Shown here in pieces: positions 1 through 6,697 of a stretch of DNA of 36,516 nucleotides (its first letter is position 1; each line of letters opens with the position of its first letter). Location: contig NZ_JAKEIO010000073.1 of the NCBI RefSeq assembly GCF_021474405.1, positions 1 through 36,516 of the forward strand. Direction: 5' to 3'. The notes beneath the pieces are model-generated. The model had not been told where the DNA came from. It saw only the letters and a program-made list of their open reading frames with translations, and made no database searches. Source of the DNA: [Streptosporangium] indianense (GTDB taxonomy: Bacteria; Actinomycetota; Actinomycetes; Streptomycetales; Streptomycetaceae). The position numbers and the translations under genes are program-made.

Positions 1-178
1 GTGGGGTGGTGCCGGCGGCTCGGTCGTCGGCGGCTGGGGGGCCGGGAAGGAAGCGGCTGCAGGAACGCAAAGCGGTCCTATCGCTGTGTGCGGAGTTGAG
101 CCGGTGGATCACGTACGCTCCGGCGGCGATGAGCACGAGGAGCACGGCGATGCTGAGGTCGATGTCCACGGCGGTCAC
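1..178 (-). CDS. Partial small one-helix membrane protein, cut by left window edge
   Basis: Reading the minus strand from a GTG at 178, the frame stays open for 59 codons to the window edge, so the C-terminus is missing. Residues 4-26 form one hydrophobic helix, followed by RLNSAHSDR and then a Pro/Ala-rich polar tail. The small protein at 4267-4551 has the same plan, with its helix followed by RLLNSQHGDR, so the two look like paralogues. The GTG overlaps the stop of a possible upstream ORF (GTGA). There is no strong ribosome site; a second GTG three codons in is an alternative start. The function is unknown. The similarity to the 4267 protein is the main reason to believe this is a gene. Confidence 0.5.
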   Translation of the reverse strand, partial: MTAVDIDLSIAVLLVLIAAGAYVIHRLNSAHSDRTALRSCSRFLPGPPAADDRAAGTTP

Positions 179-375
179 GGCCTGACGGTCGGTCGAACGC
201 GAGAAGAGCTTGGGAGAGGCGAACCCGCCGTCCCTCGGCCTCGGGGTGGTGGATTGGTGCCGGTGGTGCCGTTCGTGCTCGTGGCGCCGGTGCTGAAGAG
301 CTGCAGTACGGCCCTGCGCGGGTCGGGCACCGGCCACGCGTCGGGAGCGGGGAAGGAATCAAGGGCCGGGGCCAT
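175..375 (-). CDS. Possible small ORF, 66 aa, unrecognised
   Basis: This is an ATG-started frame on the minus strand. Its TGA stop overlaps the GTG of the next ORF, which would allow translational coupling. The first 40 codons have G or C in most third positions; the second half is Pro/Ser/Arg-rich and looks less like a protein. No domain, signal peptide or membrane helix is visible, and no clear ribosome site precedes the ATG. It could be a real leader-like gene, the tail of a longer protein, or chance. Low confidence. Confidence 0.25.
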   Translation of the reverse strand: MAPALDSFPAPDAWPVPDPRRAVLQLFSTGATSTNGTTGTNPPPRGRGTAGSPLPSSSRVRPTVRP

Positions 376-703
376 CGTGCTGACCTGTCTCCGGAAGCTC
401 CTGCGCTGCGCGAGGCTTCCGGCGAAGTGTCTCGCCGAGGACGAGACCAGCGCGGAAGCCGGTGTGCGACATGCCCTCGGTACCTCCACCGTACTCCTGT
501 GCGCCCCCGACTGTCGGGAAGCGGACGGAACCGCCGTACCCGCCTCGGTGTTCTCGTCCACCGTCGGTACCGGAGGGGGGTGCGGCCGCGGGAGTACGGT
601 TGAAGACACCGAGGGCGTCGCGCGCCGATTCCGACACCGGTGCCGCTCTCGGCGACCGACGACGCCGGGCCGGGTCCGTCCGTGCCCGAAGAGGGCTTGC
701 CTC
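376..703. other. Intergenic stretch without a supported gene
   Basis: Frames are open here on both strands, as expected at this GC content. The translations are low-complexity Arg/Pro/Ser-rich, with no ribosome site and no recognisable domain. I see no RNA gene, repeat or clear promoter. The stretch separates the minus-strand ORFs at the left edge from the plus-strand gene starting at 704, so it should hold divergent promoters. Confidence 0.4.
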
Positions 704-1378
704 ATGATCGTGAACGTGTCGGCTGCGCCGACGACCACAAAACTCCTTGGGCGTCCCGTCGGTTCGCACCCGCCCGCGACGCGGAAGCCCGGCCCGAGGC
801 CGGAACGGGGCTCATCGCCGCGGGAAGGGCAACGCGTCCGTCCGCTGACCCGGCGTCAGATCGAGGACCATCTGCAGGAACTGGGTGATCTGTATGCGGA
901 GACGTCCGGCGGTGGCCCCTGGGTGTGGAACCAAGCCCGCAGCGCCTTCCTGCGGCGGCTTGCGGCCGACGCACGGCGACCGGGGTTCGAGCTGCTGATC
1001 GCGGAGACCACCGCGCTGACCGGTTGCGCCTACGGCTTCCCCGTAGGCGGCGACGGCCCCTGGTGGGAGGGCTTCGACGGATACCTTCCGGGGCGGCTGC
1101 TCCGGCTTGCCGCCTCCGGACGCCTCTTCGTGATCTCCGGGATCCACGTCCCCTCCCGGGTACGCAGGCAGAACCAGGACCGTGCCTGGAACCTCGCCCG
1201 GCGCCTGCAGAAACGACTGCTCACCGACCACGGTGCCGCCGTCGCCGTCACGCTGGTGAAGCGCTCCGACCACAGGACCGTCGAGGCGCTGCGGTCCTGG
1301 GGATGGCGATACGTCGAAGGCGACACACCGCGGACGGCCCCGCTCGGCCCGTTCCGCGTCCTGGTCCTCGACACCTGA
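704..1378 (+). CDS. GNAT-like acetyltransferase-related protein (224 aa)
   Basis: Residues 1-45 are a polar Pro/Arg-rich leader. From about residue 48 the protein resembles an actinobacterial GNAT-like family: it starts with RRQIEDHLQELGDLYAE, then FLRRLAADARRPGFELLIAE, a central GCAYGFPVGGDGPWWEGFDG and a C-terminal SWGWRYVEG. The canonical Q/RxxGxG/A acetyl-CoA loop is weak: where family members have a basic loop before LARRLQ, this protein has VRRQNQDRAWNLARRLQKRLL. The substrate cannot be predicted. The frame is open upstream to position 86, but the ATG at 704 follows an AGAGGG ribosome site and the upstream translation is low-complexity. The gene converges on the PP2C gene with 32 bases between the stops. 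Confidence 0.7.
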   Translation: MIVNVSAAPTTTKLLGRPVGSHPPATRKPGPRPERGSSPREGQRVRPLTRRQIEDHLQELGDLYAETSGGGPWVWNQARSAFLRRLAADARRPGFELLIAETTALTGCAYGFPVGGDGPWWEGFDGYLPGRLLRLAASGRLFVISGIHVPSRVRRQNQDRAWNLARRLQKRLLTDHGAAVAVTLVKRSDHRTVEALRSWGWRYVEGDTPRTAPLGPFRVLVLDT

Positions 1379-1410
1379 GCCCCCGGCCCGCCTCACCGCG
1401 GTCACCGCCT

Positions 1411-3246
1411 TCAGGGCGACGGCAGACGCAGGGCCAGGAGGGCCACGTCGTCGGTGCTGCCGGGCGGCATGCGGGCGGGCAGTTGGTCGCACAGCGTGTC
1501 CAGCGGTTCATGGGCGAGAGCGAGGGCGTGGCGGCGCAGACGGGCGAGGCCGGTGTCCAGGTCGCTGCCGGGGATCTCGATCAGGCCGTCGGTGTAGAGC
1601 AGGAGAGTGGAACCCGGTGGAAGGGGCCGGGCGGCGCTCGGCCGGCTGCCGCCGGTGCCCGGAGGGACACCGAGGACGACTCCCTGTCCCGCTTCGAGGT
1701 ACTGCGCCTGTCCGTCCCGGGTCAGCAGCAGAGGCGGCGGGTGCCCCGCGCTGGTCCACCGCAGCGTCCAGGGACCGGTGTGCGGGTCGCCTTCGAGCAG
1801 AGCGAGGACGAGGGTGGCCATGGGGACGGTGGTGATGGCGGGCATGGCGTCGTCGAGGCGGTCGACGACGGCGCCGGGCGGGCCGGTGTGGTCCCAGGCC
1901 AGCGAGCGCAGGATGCCGTGCAGTTGCGCCATTCCGGCCGCCGCGGTCAGGTCGTGGCCCACGACGTCGCCGATGACCAGCGCGAGCGTGCCGTCCTTCC
2001 GCTGGAACGCGTCGTACCAGTCGCCGCCCACCTGGGAGCCGGCCGGGGCGGGCCGGTAGCGGGCGGCCAGCCGCAGGCTGCCGGGCTGAGGCGGCGGGGC
2101 CAGCAGGTTGCGCTGCATGGCCTCGGCGACGGCGCGCTGGCGGCCGAACCGCCGTGCGTTGTCGATGACCAGGCCGACCCGGCGGCCGATGTCGCTCACG
2201 ACGTCCAGGTCGTTGGTGTCGAAGGGGTGCTCCGGGTCGGTGCGCACCACCGTCAGGGCGCCGGTGATCTGCCCTCGGGGGCCGAGCGGCACCGTGACGG
2301 CCGACGTCGAGCCCACTGTCCGCAGGAAGTCGTCGTGGACGGCGGCCAGGGGAGAGGCGGGCAGTGCGGCCGGGTCCGCCTCCTGCTGCAGTACGGGATC
2401 AGCGCCGTTGAGCACCTGGACGAGCGGTGAGTGATCTCCCTCCCCCGCCTCGGTGAGACGCTGGTGCCCGCCCTCCAGTCCGGCCACCCGGCCCGCCGGA
2501 CCGGTCACCGCCACCCGGTGGACCTGCCCGGAACCGACCAAGAGATCCACCGCCGCCCAGTCGGCGAGGCGGGGAACCAGCAGGCGGCCCAGCCGGACGA
2601 GGGCCTCATCGGTCTCCAGGGTCTGGCTGAGTACGTCCGTGATCTCCGCGACCAGCGTCAGCCGCTCGGTGAGGTCCTCCAGAGCACGTGTGTAGGCCGC
2701 ACGCTCCCGACGCGCGCTGCGCTCGCCGGCGGTGTCGGTGAACAGCACGGCCATGCCGATGAAGGCGCCGTCGTCCGTCACAGGGGTAGCGGACCAGGAG
2801 ATCGCGATCAGGCGGCCGTCACCGCGCAGACAGATGTCGCCCTCCTCGCGTGCCTCGGACCTCTCGGCCACGGCCCGCAGCAGCGGGCACTGCTCCCGGG
2901 GGATCCTGCCGCCGTGCGCATCCCGGTGCAGCAGGTCGTGTGCGTCCTCCCCGCGCATCGCCGGGGCGGCGCGGCCGAGCAGCCGCACGGCCGCCGGATT
3001 GACCGCGAGGATCCGTCCGGCGGGATCCACCACGACCAGGGCCGTGCCCAGTGGCCCGACGACCGGCTGCCGGATTCCCCTTTCGGCCCCTGGTCGGCCT
3101 CCCTCGTCTCCCGCACCCTTCACCTTGCCACCGCCTCCGTCAGGGAAAGCCTCGTCTAAGCCCGCAGGCGCATCGGGGGACCGACACACCACTGGACCGA
3201 TATTCCCCCGACTCGGCGGATCAGTTCGGCGACGTCGTGTGGCCAT
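1411..3246 (-). CDS. PAS-GAF-PP2C (SpoIIE/RsbU-type) serine phosphatase, 611 aa
   Basis: This is a soluble signalling phosphatase of the type that dephosphorylates anti-anti-sigma factors in partner-switching stress pathways. Order: a polar linker, a PAS domain (about residues 65-175), a GAF domain (about 200-370), then the PP2C domain (about 395-608). Metal-site and core motifs are visible: GGDWYDAF, IGDVVGHD, SAGHPPPLLL, LYTDGLIE and TDDVALLALRL. There is no anti-sigma HATPase kinase domain, so any kinase partner lies elsewhere. The ATG at 3246 was chosen because GGGGGAA precedes it. The frame is open further upstream, but there it only translates the heptamer array and tRNA fragment. The tandem CGGGTGA array starts 96 bases upstream of this start, inside the probable promoter region. 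The in vivo target is unknown. Confidence 0.88.
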   Translation of the reverse strand: MATRRRRTDPPSRGNIGPVVCRSPDAPAGLDEAFPDGGGGKVKGAGDEGGRPGAERGIRQPVVGPLGTALVVVDPAGRILAVNPAAVRLLGRAAPAMRGEDAHDLLHRDAHGGRIPREQCPLLRAVAERSEAREEGDICLRGDGRLIAISWSATPVTDDGAFIGMAVLFTDTAGERSARRERAAYTRALEDLTERLTLVAEITDVLSQTLETDEALVRLGRLLVPRLADWAAVDLLVGSGQVHRVAVTGPAGRVAGLEGGHQRLTEAGEGDHSPLVQVLNGADPVLQQEADPAALPASPLAAVHDDFLRTVGSTSAVTVPLGPRGQITGALTVVRTDPEHPFDTNDLDVVSDIGRRVGLVIDNARRFGRQRAVAEAMQRNLLAPPPQPGSLRLAARYRPAPAGSQVGGDWYDAFQRKDGTLALVIGDVVGHDLTAAAGMAQLHGILRSLAWDHTGPPGAVVDRLDDAMPAITTVPMATLVLALLEGDPHTGPWTLRWTSAGHPPPLLLTRDGQAQYLEAGQGVVLGVPPGTGGSRPSAARPLPPGSTLLLYTDGLIEIPGSDLDTGLARLRRHALALAHEPLDTLCDQLPARMPPGSTDDVALLALRLPSP

Positions 3247-3342
3247 GTCGTTCCCCCGGCGCGAGACCCTGCGACCACCCTGCTGCGGCACGGGCTCAGC
3301 CTGCCGGAACAACCCCCTCCGTGAAGGCGGCTTCGGCCTGAG

Positions 3343-3398
3343 CGGGTGACGGGTGACGGGTGACGGGTGACGGGTGACGGGTGACGGGTGACGGGTGA
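3343..3398. repeat. Tandem array, eight perfect copies of CGGGTGA
   Basis: Eight exact head-to-tail copies of a 7-base unit, read CGGGTGA on the plus strand and TCACCCG on the minus strand. The array lies between the divergent PP2C gene (start 3246) and DUF5994 gene (start 3668). Its right end runs into the tRNA-Gly 3' fragment, whose acceptor end is itself TCACCC. The unit may therefore have arisen by slippage of the tRNA end. It is also identical to the half-site of the inverted repeat found at 22704, 28962 and 32118. Copy number is likely to vary between strains. Confidence 0.95.
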
Positions 3399-3431
3399 CG
3401 AGAATCGAACTCGCCCTCCCAGCTTGGGAAG
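3393..3431 (-). pseudogene. 3' fragment of a tRNA-Gly (CCC) gene
   Basis: On the minus strand this reads as an anticodon loop with CCC, the 3' side of the anticodon stem, a 4-base variable loop, an intact T arm (stem GCGAG/CTCGT, loop TTCGATT) and the start of the acceptor strand, TCACCC. The region where the 5' half should lie has no D arm, and the anticodon stem cannot pair, so this is not a working tRNA. A free-standing tRNA 3' end is the usual footprint of site-specific integration: it is the att copy left on the far side of an element. With this orientation the intact tRNA would lie to the right on the minus strand. None is in the window and no integrase was found. Confidence 0.7.
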
Positions 3432-3495
3432 TGCCCGCGCTGGGCAGGCACAAGGAAACTCGCCCGGAATCGTTGCCTCAGGGACGACGGTCCAA

Positions 3496-3523
3496 CGGAG
3501 GAACGCATGGGAGCGTTCCTCCG
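3496..3523. terminator. 11-bp perfect stem-loop
   Basis: CGGAGGAACGC and its exact complement flank a 6-base loop (3507-3512). No T-run follows on either strand. It lies between the tRNA fragment and the DUF5994 gene. It could be a terminator, an operator or part of an old attachment region; the sequence does not decide. Confidence 0.4.
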
Positions 3524-3628
3524 CTGTCCGCACGGTCCGTCGGGCCTGTTCGAGGAGTACGCTGGATTTACCGAGGATATTTCGAACACCGGCTTCCAGG
3601 CTCGTGTCGTTTTCGGCGATTCAATATT

Positions 3629-3652
3629 CCGGGCCGACCCTGGTCGGCCCGG
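3629..3652. promoter_or_regulatory. 24-bp palindrome just upstream of the DUF5994 gene
   Basis: Two 11-base arms (CCGGGCCGACC and its complement) are separated by 2 bases, ending 15 bases before the ATG at 3668 and next to its G-rich ribosome site. It could be an operator or an mRNA hairpin that limits ribosome access. The roughly 60 bases before it are relatively AT-rich (AATATT at 3623-3628), which fits a promoter there. Confidence 0.45.
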
Positions 3653-3667
3653 GGCAGGGTACGCGTC

Positions 3668-4264
3668 ATGATGGCGACCATTTCCCACCCGCCGACGACC
3701 GAAGCCGATGACCGGCTCTCCTCGCTCTCTCCGCGTCTGTCGCTGGCTCCCATCGGCTCCGCGCCGGCTCTGCTGGACGGCGCCTGGTGGCCCCGCTCCC
3801 GCGATCTGGAGGCGGAACTCCCGTCACTGGTCGCCGTACTGGAACCGCTGTGGGGACGGATCACCCGGGTCACGGTGAATCCCGCGCAGTGGCCGGTCAT
3901 CCCACGCAAGGTGCCCGTCGCCGGGCGCCTGATGCACGTGGGCTGGTTCCGGGACGAGCAGGACCCGCATGAACTGCTGTTGCTCTCCTACCACGTGGGC
4001 CGCTGGAACCTCTTGGTCGTCCCGCCACAGACGGCTCCCGACTCGGCCGCCTGGCTGATGGCCGCCGCGAGCGACCCGCGCGGTACGTCGAGCGCCAGCC
4101 GGTTGATGGAGGAGGCGGAGCGCCTGCGGATGCTGCGCGACGCCGACCGGGCCGTGGAAGCGGTGTGGGACTCCGAAGGAGGGCACGGGTCCCGCGACGC
4201 GGCCGCACCTCCACGGGTGCCGGCCATGACCGGCACGGTGGGGCAGCAACCGAGGGGAAGGTGA
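3668..4264 (+). CDS. DUF5994 family protein (198 aa)
   Basis: A soluble protein of an actinobacterial family of unknown function. The signature is clear: LSLAPIGSAPALLDGAWWPR at about residues 25-44, then LEPLWGRITRVTVNPAQWP, GRLMHVGWFRDEQDPHELLLLSYHVGRWNLLVVPP, and a helical LMAAASDP segment. The C-terminal 60 residues are polar and variable. The ATG at 3668 is followed directly by a second ATG, so the start is uncertain by one codon. The stop is two bases before the next gene's ATG, so the two are probably one transcript with the small membrane protein. Streptomyces carry several copies of this family. Its role is not known to me. Confidence 0.82.
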   Translation: MMATISHPPTTEADDRLSSLSPRLSLAPIGSAPALLDGAWWPRSRDLEAELPSLVAVLEPLWGRITRVTVNPAQWPVIPRKVPVAGRLMHVGWFRDEQDPHELLLLSYHVGRWNLLVVPPQTAPDSAAWLMAAASDPRGTSSASRLMEEAERLRMLRDADRAVEAVWDSEGGHGSRDAAAPPRVPAMTGTVGQQPRGR

Positions 4265-4266
4265 GG

Positions 4267-4551
4267 ATGGTGGAGACCTTCGTGACGGTGGCCGTGATCG
4301 TGGGACTCATCGTGGTCGGGGCGTTCCTGATCCGCCTGCTGAACTCCCAGCACGGCGACCGCATGGCCGGCGTGCGTTACCTCCGCACCGGGATGCCTGT
4401 CGCGGGACCGGCTCCGTCGGCTCGGCGAAGGGCCCGCGGCAGGGTGACGACGAGCGGCACCCGCCGCCCCGACCGCCCCGGGCTCGGCGCAATGAGCCGC
4501 TCCCAAGTTCTGTCGCCCCCGGCTGAGAAGCCACGCTGGACGGCTAGGTAG
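4267..4551 (+). CDS. Small one-helix membrane protein (94 aa)
   Basis: Residues 3-24 form a hydrophobic helix, followed by RLLNSQHGDRMAGVRYLRTG and then an Arg/Pro-rich tail that is probably cytoplasmic. The ATG follows a purine-rich ribosome site (GAGGGGAAGG) and sits two bases after the DUF5994 stop, so translational coupling is likely. The R-LNS-H-DR block after the helix is shared with the partial ORF at the left edge of the window. No catalytic motif is visible. Family unknown to me; it may be a membrane-anchored accessory of the DUF5994 protein, which is inference from position only. Confidence 0.7.
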   Translation: MVETFVTVAVIVGLIVVGAFLIRLLNSQHGDRMAGVRYLRTGMPVAGPAPSARRRARGRVTTSGTRRPDRPGLGAMSRSQVLSPPAEKPRWTAR

Positions 4552-4641
4552 TCGCTCTTCTGGCCGGTCCTGAGGCGCTGCACGTGTGGCACGGGAAGCA
4601 GAGCACCCACATCCAGCTCCGCTCCCTTCCTTCTGGAGGGC

Positions 4642-4812
4642 ATGTGCAAGTCGGCGACTTCCCTTCACCTCGACCAGCCCGACTCCCGAATTCGCCGGGT
4701 GCGTGCCGAACAGATCAGGCAGGCGGCGGGTCTTGGGCCCAACCTGGAGCAGCTCCGGGCCGTGCTGCTCGCGGTCGCCGCGCTCGCCAGGCTCCTGCTC
4801 CCCCGCGACTGA
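4642..4812 (+). CDS. Possible small helical protein (56 aa)
   Basis: A short ATG frame behind TGGAGGGC, with spacing on the short side. Third positions are strongly G/C and the product is plausible: a polar N-terminus (DSRIRRVRAEQIRQAAG) and a C-terminal amphipathic or membrane-like helix rich in Leu and Ala, ending LLLPRD. A perfect hairpin lies 45 bases after the stop, which fits a transcription unit ending here. I do not recognise the family. It could also be a chance frame. Confidence 0.4.
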   Translation: MCKSATSLHLDQPDSRIRRVRAEQIRQAAGLGPNLEQLRAVLLAVAALARLLLPRD

Positions 4813-4856
4813 CATGACGTCACCACATCACCGGGGGACGCGGCCGGCTGCCATGT

Positions 4857-4876
4857 GCCCGGCCTCGAGGCCGGGC
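4857..4876. terminator. Perfect 20-bp hairpin
   Basis: GCCCGGCC and its complement flank TCGA. It sits between the stop of the small ORF at 4812 and the start at 4929. It is a strong GC stem without a T-run, as is common for Streptomyces terminators. Confidence 0.5.
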
Positions 4877-4928
4877 CACGGCAAGTGGTGTGGGGGCAGG
4901 ATGAGGACCTTGATGAGGAGGGGTGGGA

Positions 4929-5399
4929 ATGAGTTACGACCTGCAGGCAGTGATCGCGGTCGAGGAGACACTGCGTGTCGTCTCACGGGGCCTGGCCGCC
5001 GCCCGGCCGGCGTCGGTCGGACAGGGTCTGGCGCTGGTGCCGATGACGTACGCGCTGTTCGATGCCGTCGCAGACGGCAGCGGGATGGGCGCGTCGGGGT
5101 TCCGGCGGCTGACGGGCGGGTTCGAGCAGACCCTGGCCCGCTGGTCGGAGGCTGGGCCGGTGGCGTACGTGGAGTCGGAGTACTTCGGCGGTGTGGGCGA
5201 GCAGCGGGCCGTCGTGTGGGAAGGCGGCGCGGTCGTGCTCGGGCCGCTCCACGTGGACGAGGGTGAGCCGTTCGCGTCGGCCGGGAGCCCGGTGTCTCAG
5301 GCGCTGCGGCGACTGGGGGCTGTGGCCCGTGCCGGCCGGGACGAGTTCTCGGCCGTGGGCCTGGACCGTCACCGGCATACCGAGGCGTGGATCGCCTGA
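4929..5399 (+). CDS. Hypothetical protein (156 aa)
   Basis: An acidic soluble protein starting MSYDLQAVIAVEETLR. It has conserved-looking blocks (LVPMTYALFDAV, YVESEYFGGVGEQRAVVWEGGAVVLGPL and SQALRRLGAVA), which suggest a small alpha/beta fold. The ATG at 4929 has AGGAGG about 8 bases upstream; a GTG two codons earlier would leave no room for that site. There is no signal peptide, membrane helix or recognised domain. It has the look of the many conserved Streptomyces hypotheticals encoded singly. No function is proposed. Confidence 0.75.
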   Translation: MSYDLQAVIAVEETLRVVSRGLAAARPASVGQGLALVPMTYALFDAVADGSGMGASGFRRLTGGFEQTLARWSEAGPVAYVESEYFGGVGEQRAVVWEGGAVVLGPLHVDEGEPFASAGSPVSQALRRLGAVARAGRDEFSAVGLDRHRHTEAWIA

Positions 5400-5511
5400 C
5401 GTGCGCCTCTCGCGGTGCTGAAGCGGACAGAGGTCGGGATCCGGGCGGGGGCCACGCCGCCGGATGGACCAACCCGCCGGTTCCGGGCTATGGGGACATA
5501 ACCTGCGCGAT

Positions 5512-6612
5512 ATGAAGAAATGTCATATCGCACCTCTGGCGTGCCTTGCGGCGCTGCTCGGGACGGGGCTCGGTGCCGCTCCGAACACCGCCGACCACAC
5601 GGTCCATGTCGTCATGCCGGGAGAATCGATCCAGGACGCGGTGGACGCGGCCCGGCCGGGCGACACCGTTCTGCTGGCGCGCGGCATTCACCACGCGAGC
5701 GTCGACATCACCACCCCAGGGCTGACCCTGAAGGGCATGGGCCGAGGCACGGTGCTCAGGCCGGCGGCGGGCACGAGCACGACCACCGCCCCGAGCACCG
5801 CCCCGGACACCCCGTCTGGCGCCGCCGGCTGTGCCGCGGCCGGCAACGGCATCTGTGTCGGGGGCCCGAAGGACCACAACGTCGACGGCGTCATCATCGC
5901 CTCCCTGACGGTGACCGGCTTCCCCAAGACCGGCGTCTACGCCAACCAGGCCGACCGGTTGACCGTGCGCAATGTCGTCGCGGCCGAGAACGGGGTGTGG
6001 GGCATCGCCACGGAGCACTCACGCCGAGGCCTGTTCCGCGACAACACCGCCCGCGGCAACGGCGACGCGGGCCTGTTCCTCGCCAACACGGTGACACAGG
6101 AGCAGGGCGCCGCCGACACCGAGGGGACGGTCGTGGCGCGCAACCGGCTGGAGGGCAACCGGATCGGCGTCACCGTCCGCCGGCTGCGCAACCTGACCGT
6201 GAAGGGCAACCACCTCACCGGCAACTGCGCGGCGGTCTTCGTCGTCGGTGACGAGAACAAGCCGAAGGCCGGCTTCGTGACCGTGCGCGGCAACCGCATC
6301 GAGCGCAACAACAAGTCCTGCCCGAAGACCGCCCGGCTGGACGCCCTGCAGGGATCCGGCATCGTCGTGACGGGCGCCGACGACAACCTGATCACGCACA
6401 ACGTGATCAGGGACAACGTCGGCACCTCCCCCTTGTCGGGCGGCATCGTCGTGTTCAAGAGCTTCGTGGGCACGACCAGCGAGCGGAACCGGATCAGCGG
6501 CAACCTGCTGGAGGGCAACTCCCCGGCGGACCTGGTCAACACGGACCCCGGTCTGGGCAACACGTTCCAGGGCAACCACTGCGCGTCGTCCCTGCCCACC
6601 GGACTGTGCTGA
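5512..6612 (+). CDS. Secreted right-handed beta-helix (NosD/pectate lyase-like) protein, 366 aa
   Basis: The N-terminus, MKKCHIAPLACLAALLGTGL, is a Sec signal peptide with likely cleavage near residue 23. The mature part begins with a GESIQDAVDAARPGDTVLLA block, the usual entry to a parallel beta-helix, and continues with PbH1-type turns such as NGVWGIATEHS, DNTARGNGDAGLFLANT, GNRIERNNKSC and HNVIRDNVG. Such proteins bind or cleave polysaccharides, or act as scaffolds; no lyase catalytic set can be assigned from sequence alone. Two Cys pairs (mid-protein and near the C-terminus) suggest disulfides outside the cell. The ATG at 5512 was preferred to the one at 5464 because it starts the signal peptide, although its ribosome site is weak. 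Confidence 0.82.
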   Translation: MKKCHIAPLACLAALLGTGLGAAPNTADHTVHVVMPGESIQDAVDAARPGDTVLLARGIHHASVDITTPGLTLKGMGRGTVLRPAAGTSTTTAPSTAPDTPSGAAGCAAAGNGICVGGPKDHNVDGVIIASLTVTGFPKTGVYANQADRLTVRNVVAAENGVWGIATEHSRRGLFRDNTARGNGDAGLFLANTVTQEQGAADTEGTVVARNRLEGNRIGVTVRRLRNLTVKGNHLTGNCAAVFVVGDENKPKAGFVTVRGNRIERNNKSCPKTARLDALQGSGIVVTGADDNLITHNVIRDNVGTSPLSGGIVVFKSFVGTTSERNRISGNLLEGNSPADLVNTDPGLGNTFQGNHCASSLPTGLC

Positions 6613-6697
6613 CCGTTCCCCCGGCTCCTCTTCGCACCGGGACCGGCACGTACCCGGTAGCCCCCTGCTGCACCTGACCCAAGAAGGAAGGCGGCAC

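Noticed and set aside
86..703. Use of the far upstream start for the GNAT-like gene
   Set aside because: The first 206 codons translate to low-complexity sequence without family resemblance, and the ATG at 704 has its own ribosome site.
3343..3398. The heptamer array as a CRISPR array
   Set aside because: The units are 7 bases with no spacers between them and there are no cas genes.
3385..3460. A complete tRNA on the minus strand ending at the heptamer array
   Set aside because: A CGGGCGA run at the right distance pairs 6 of 7 with TCACCCG, but there is no D arm and the anticodon stem has only one pair. Only the 3' half is tRNA-like.
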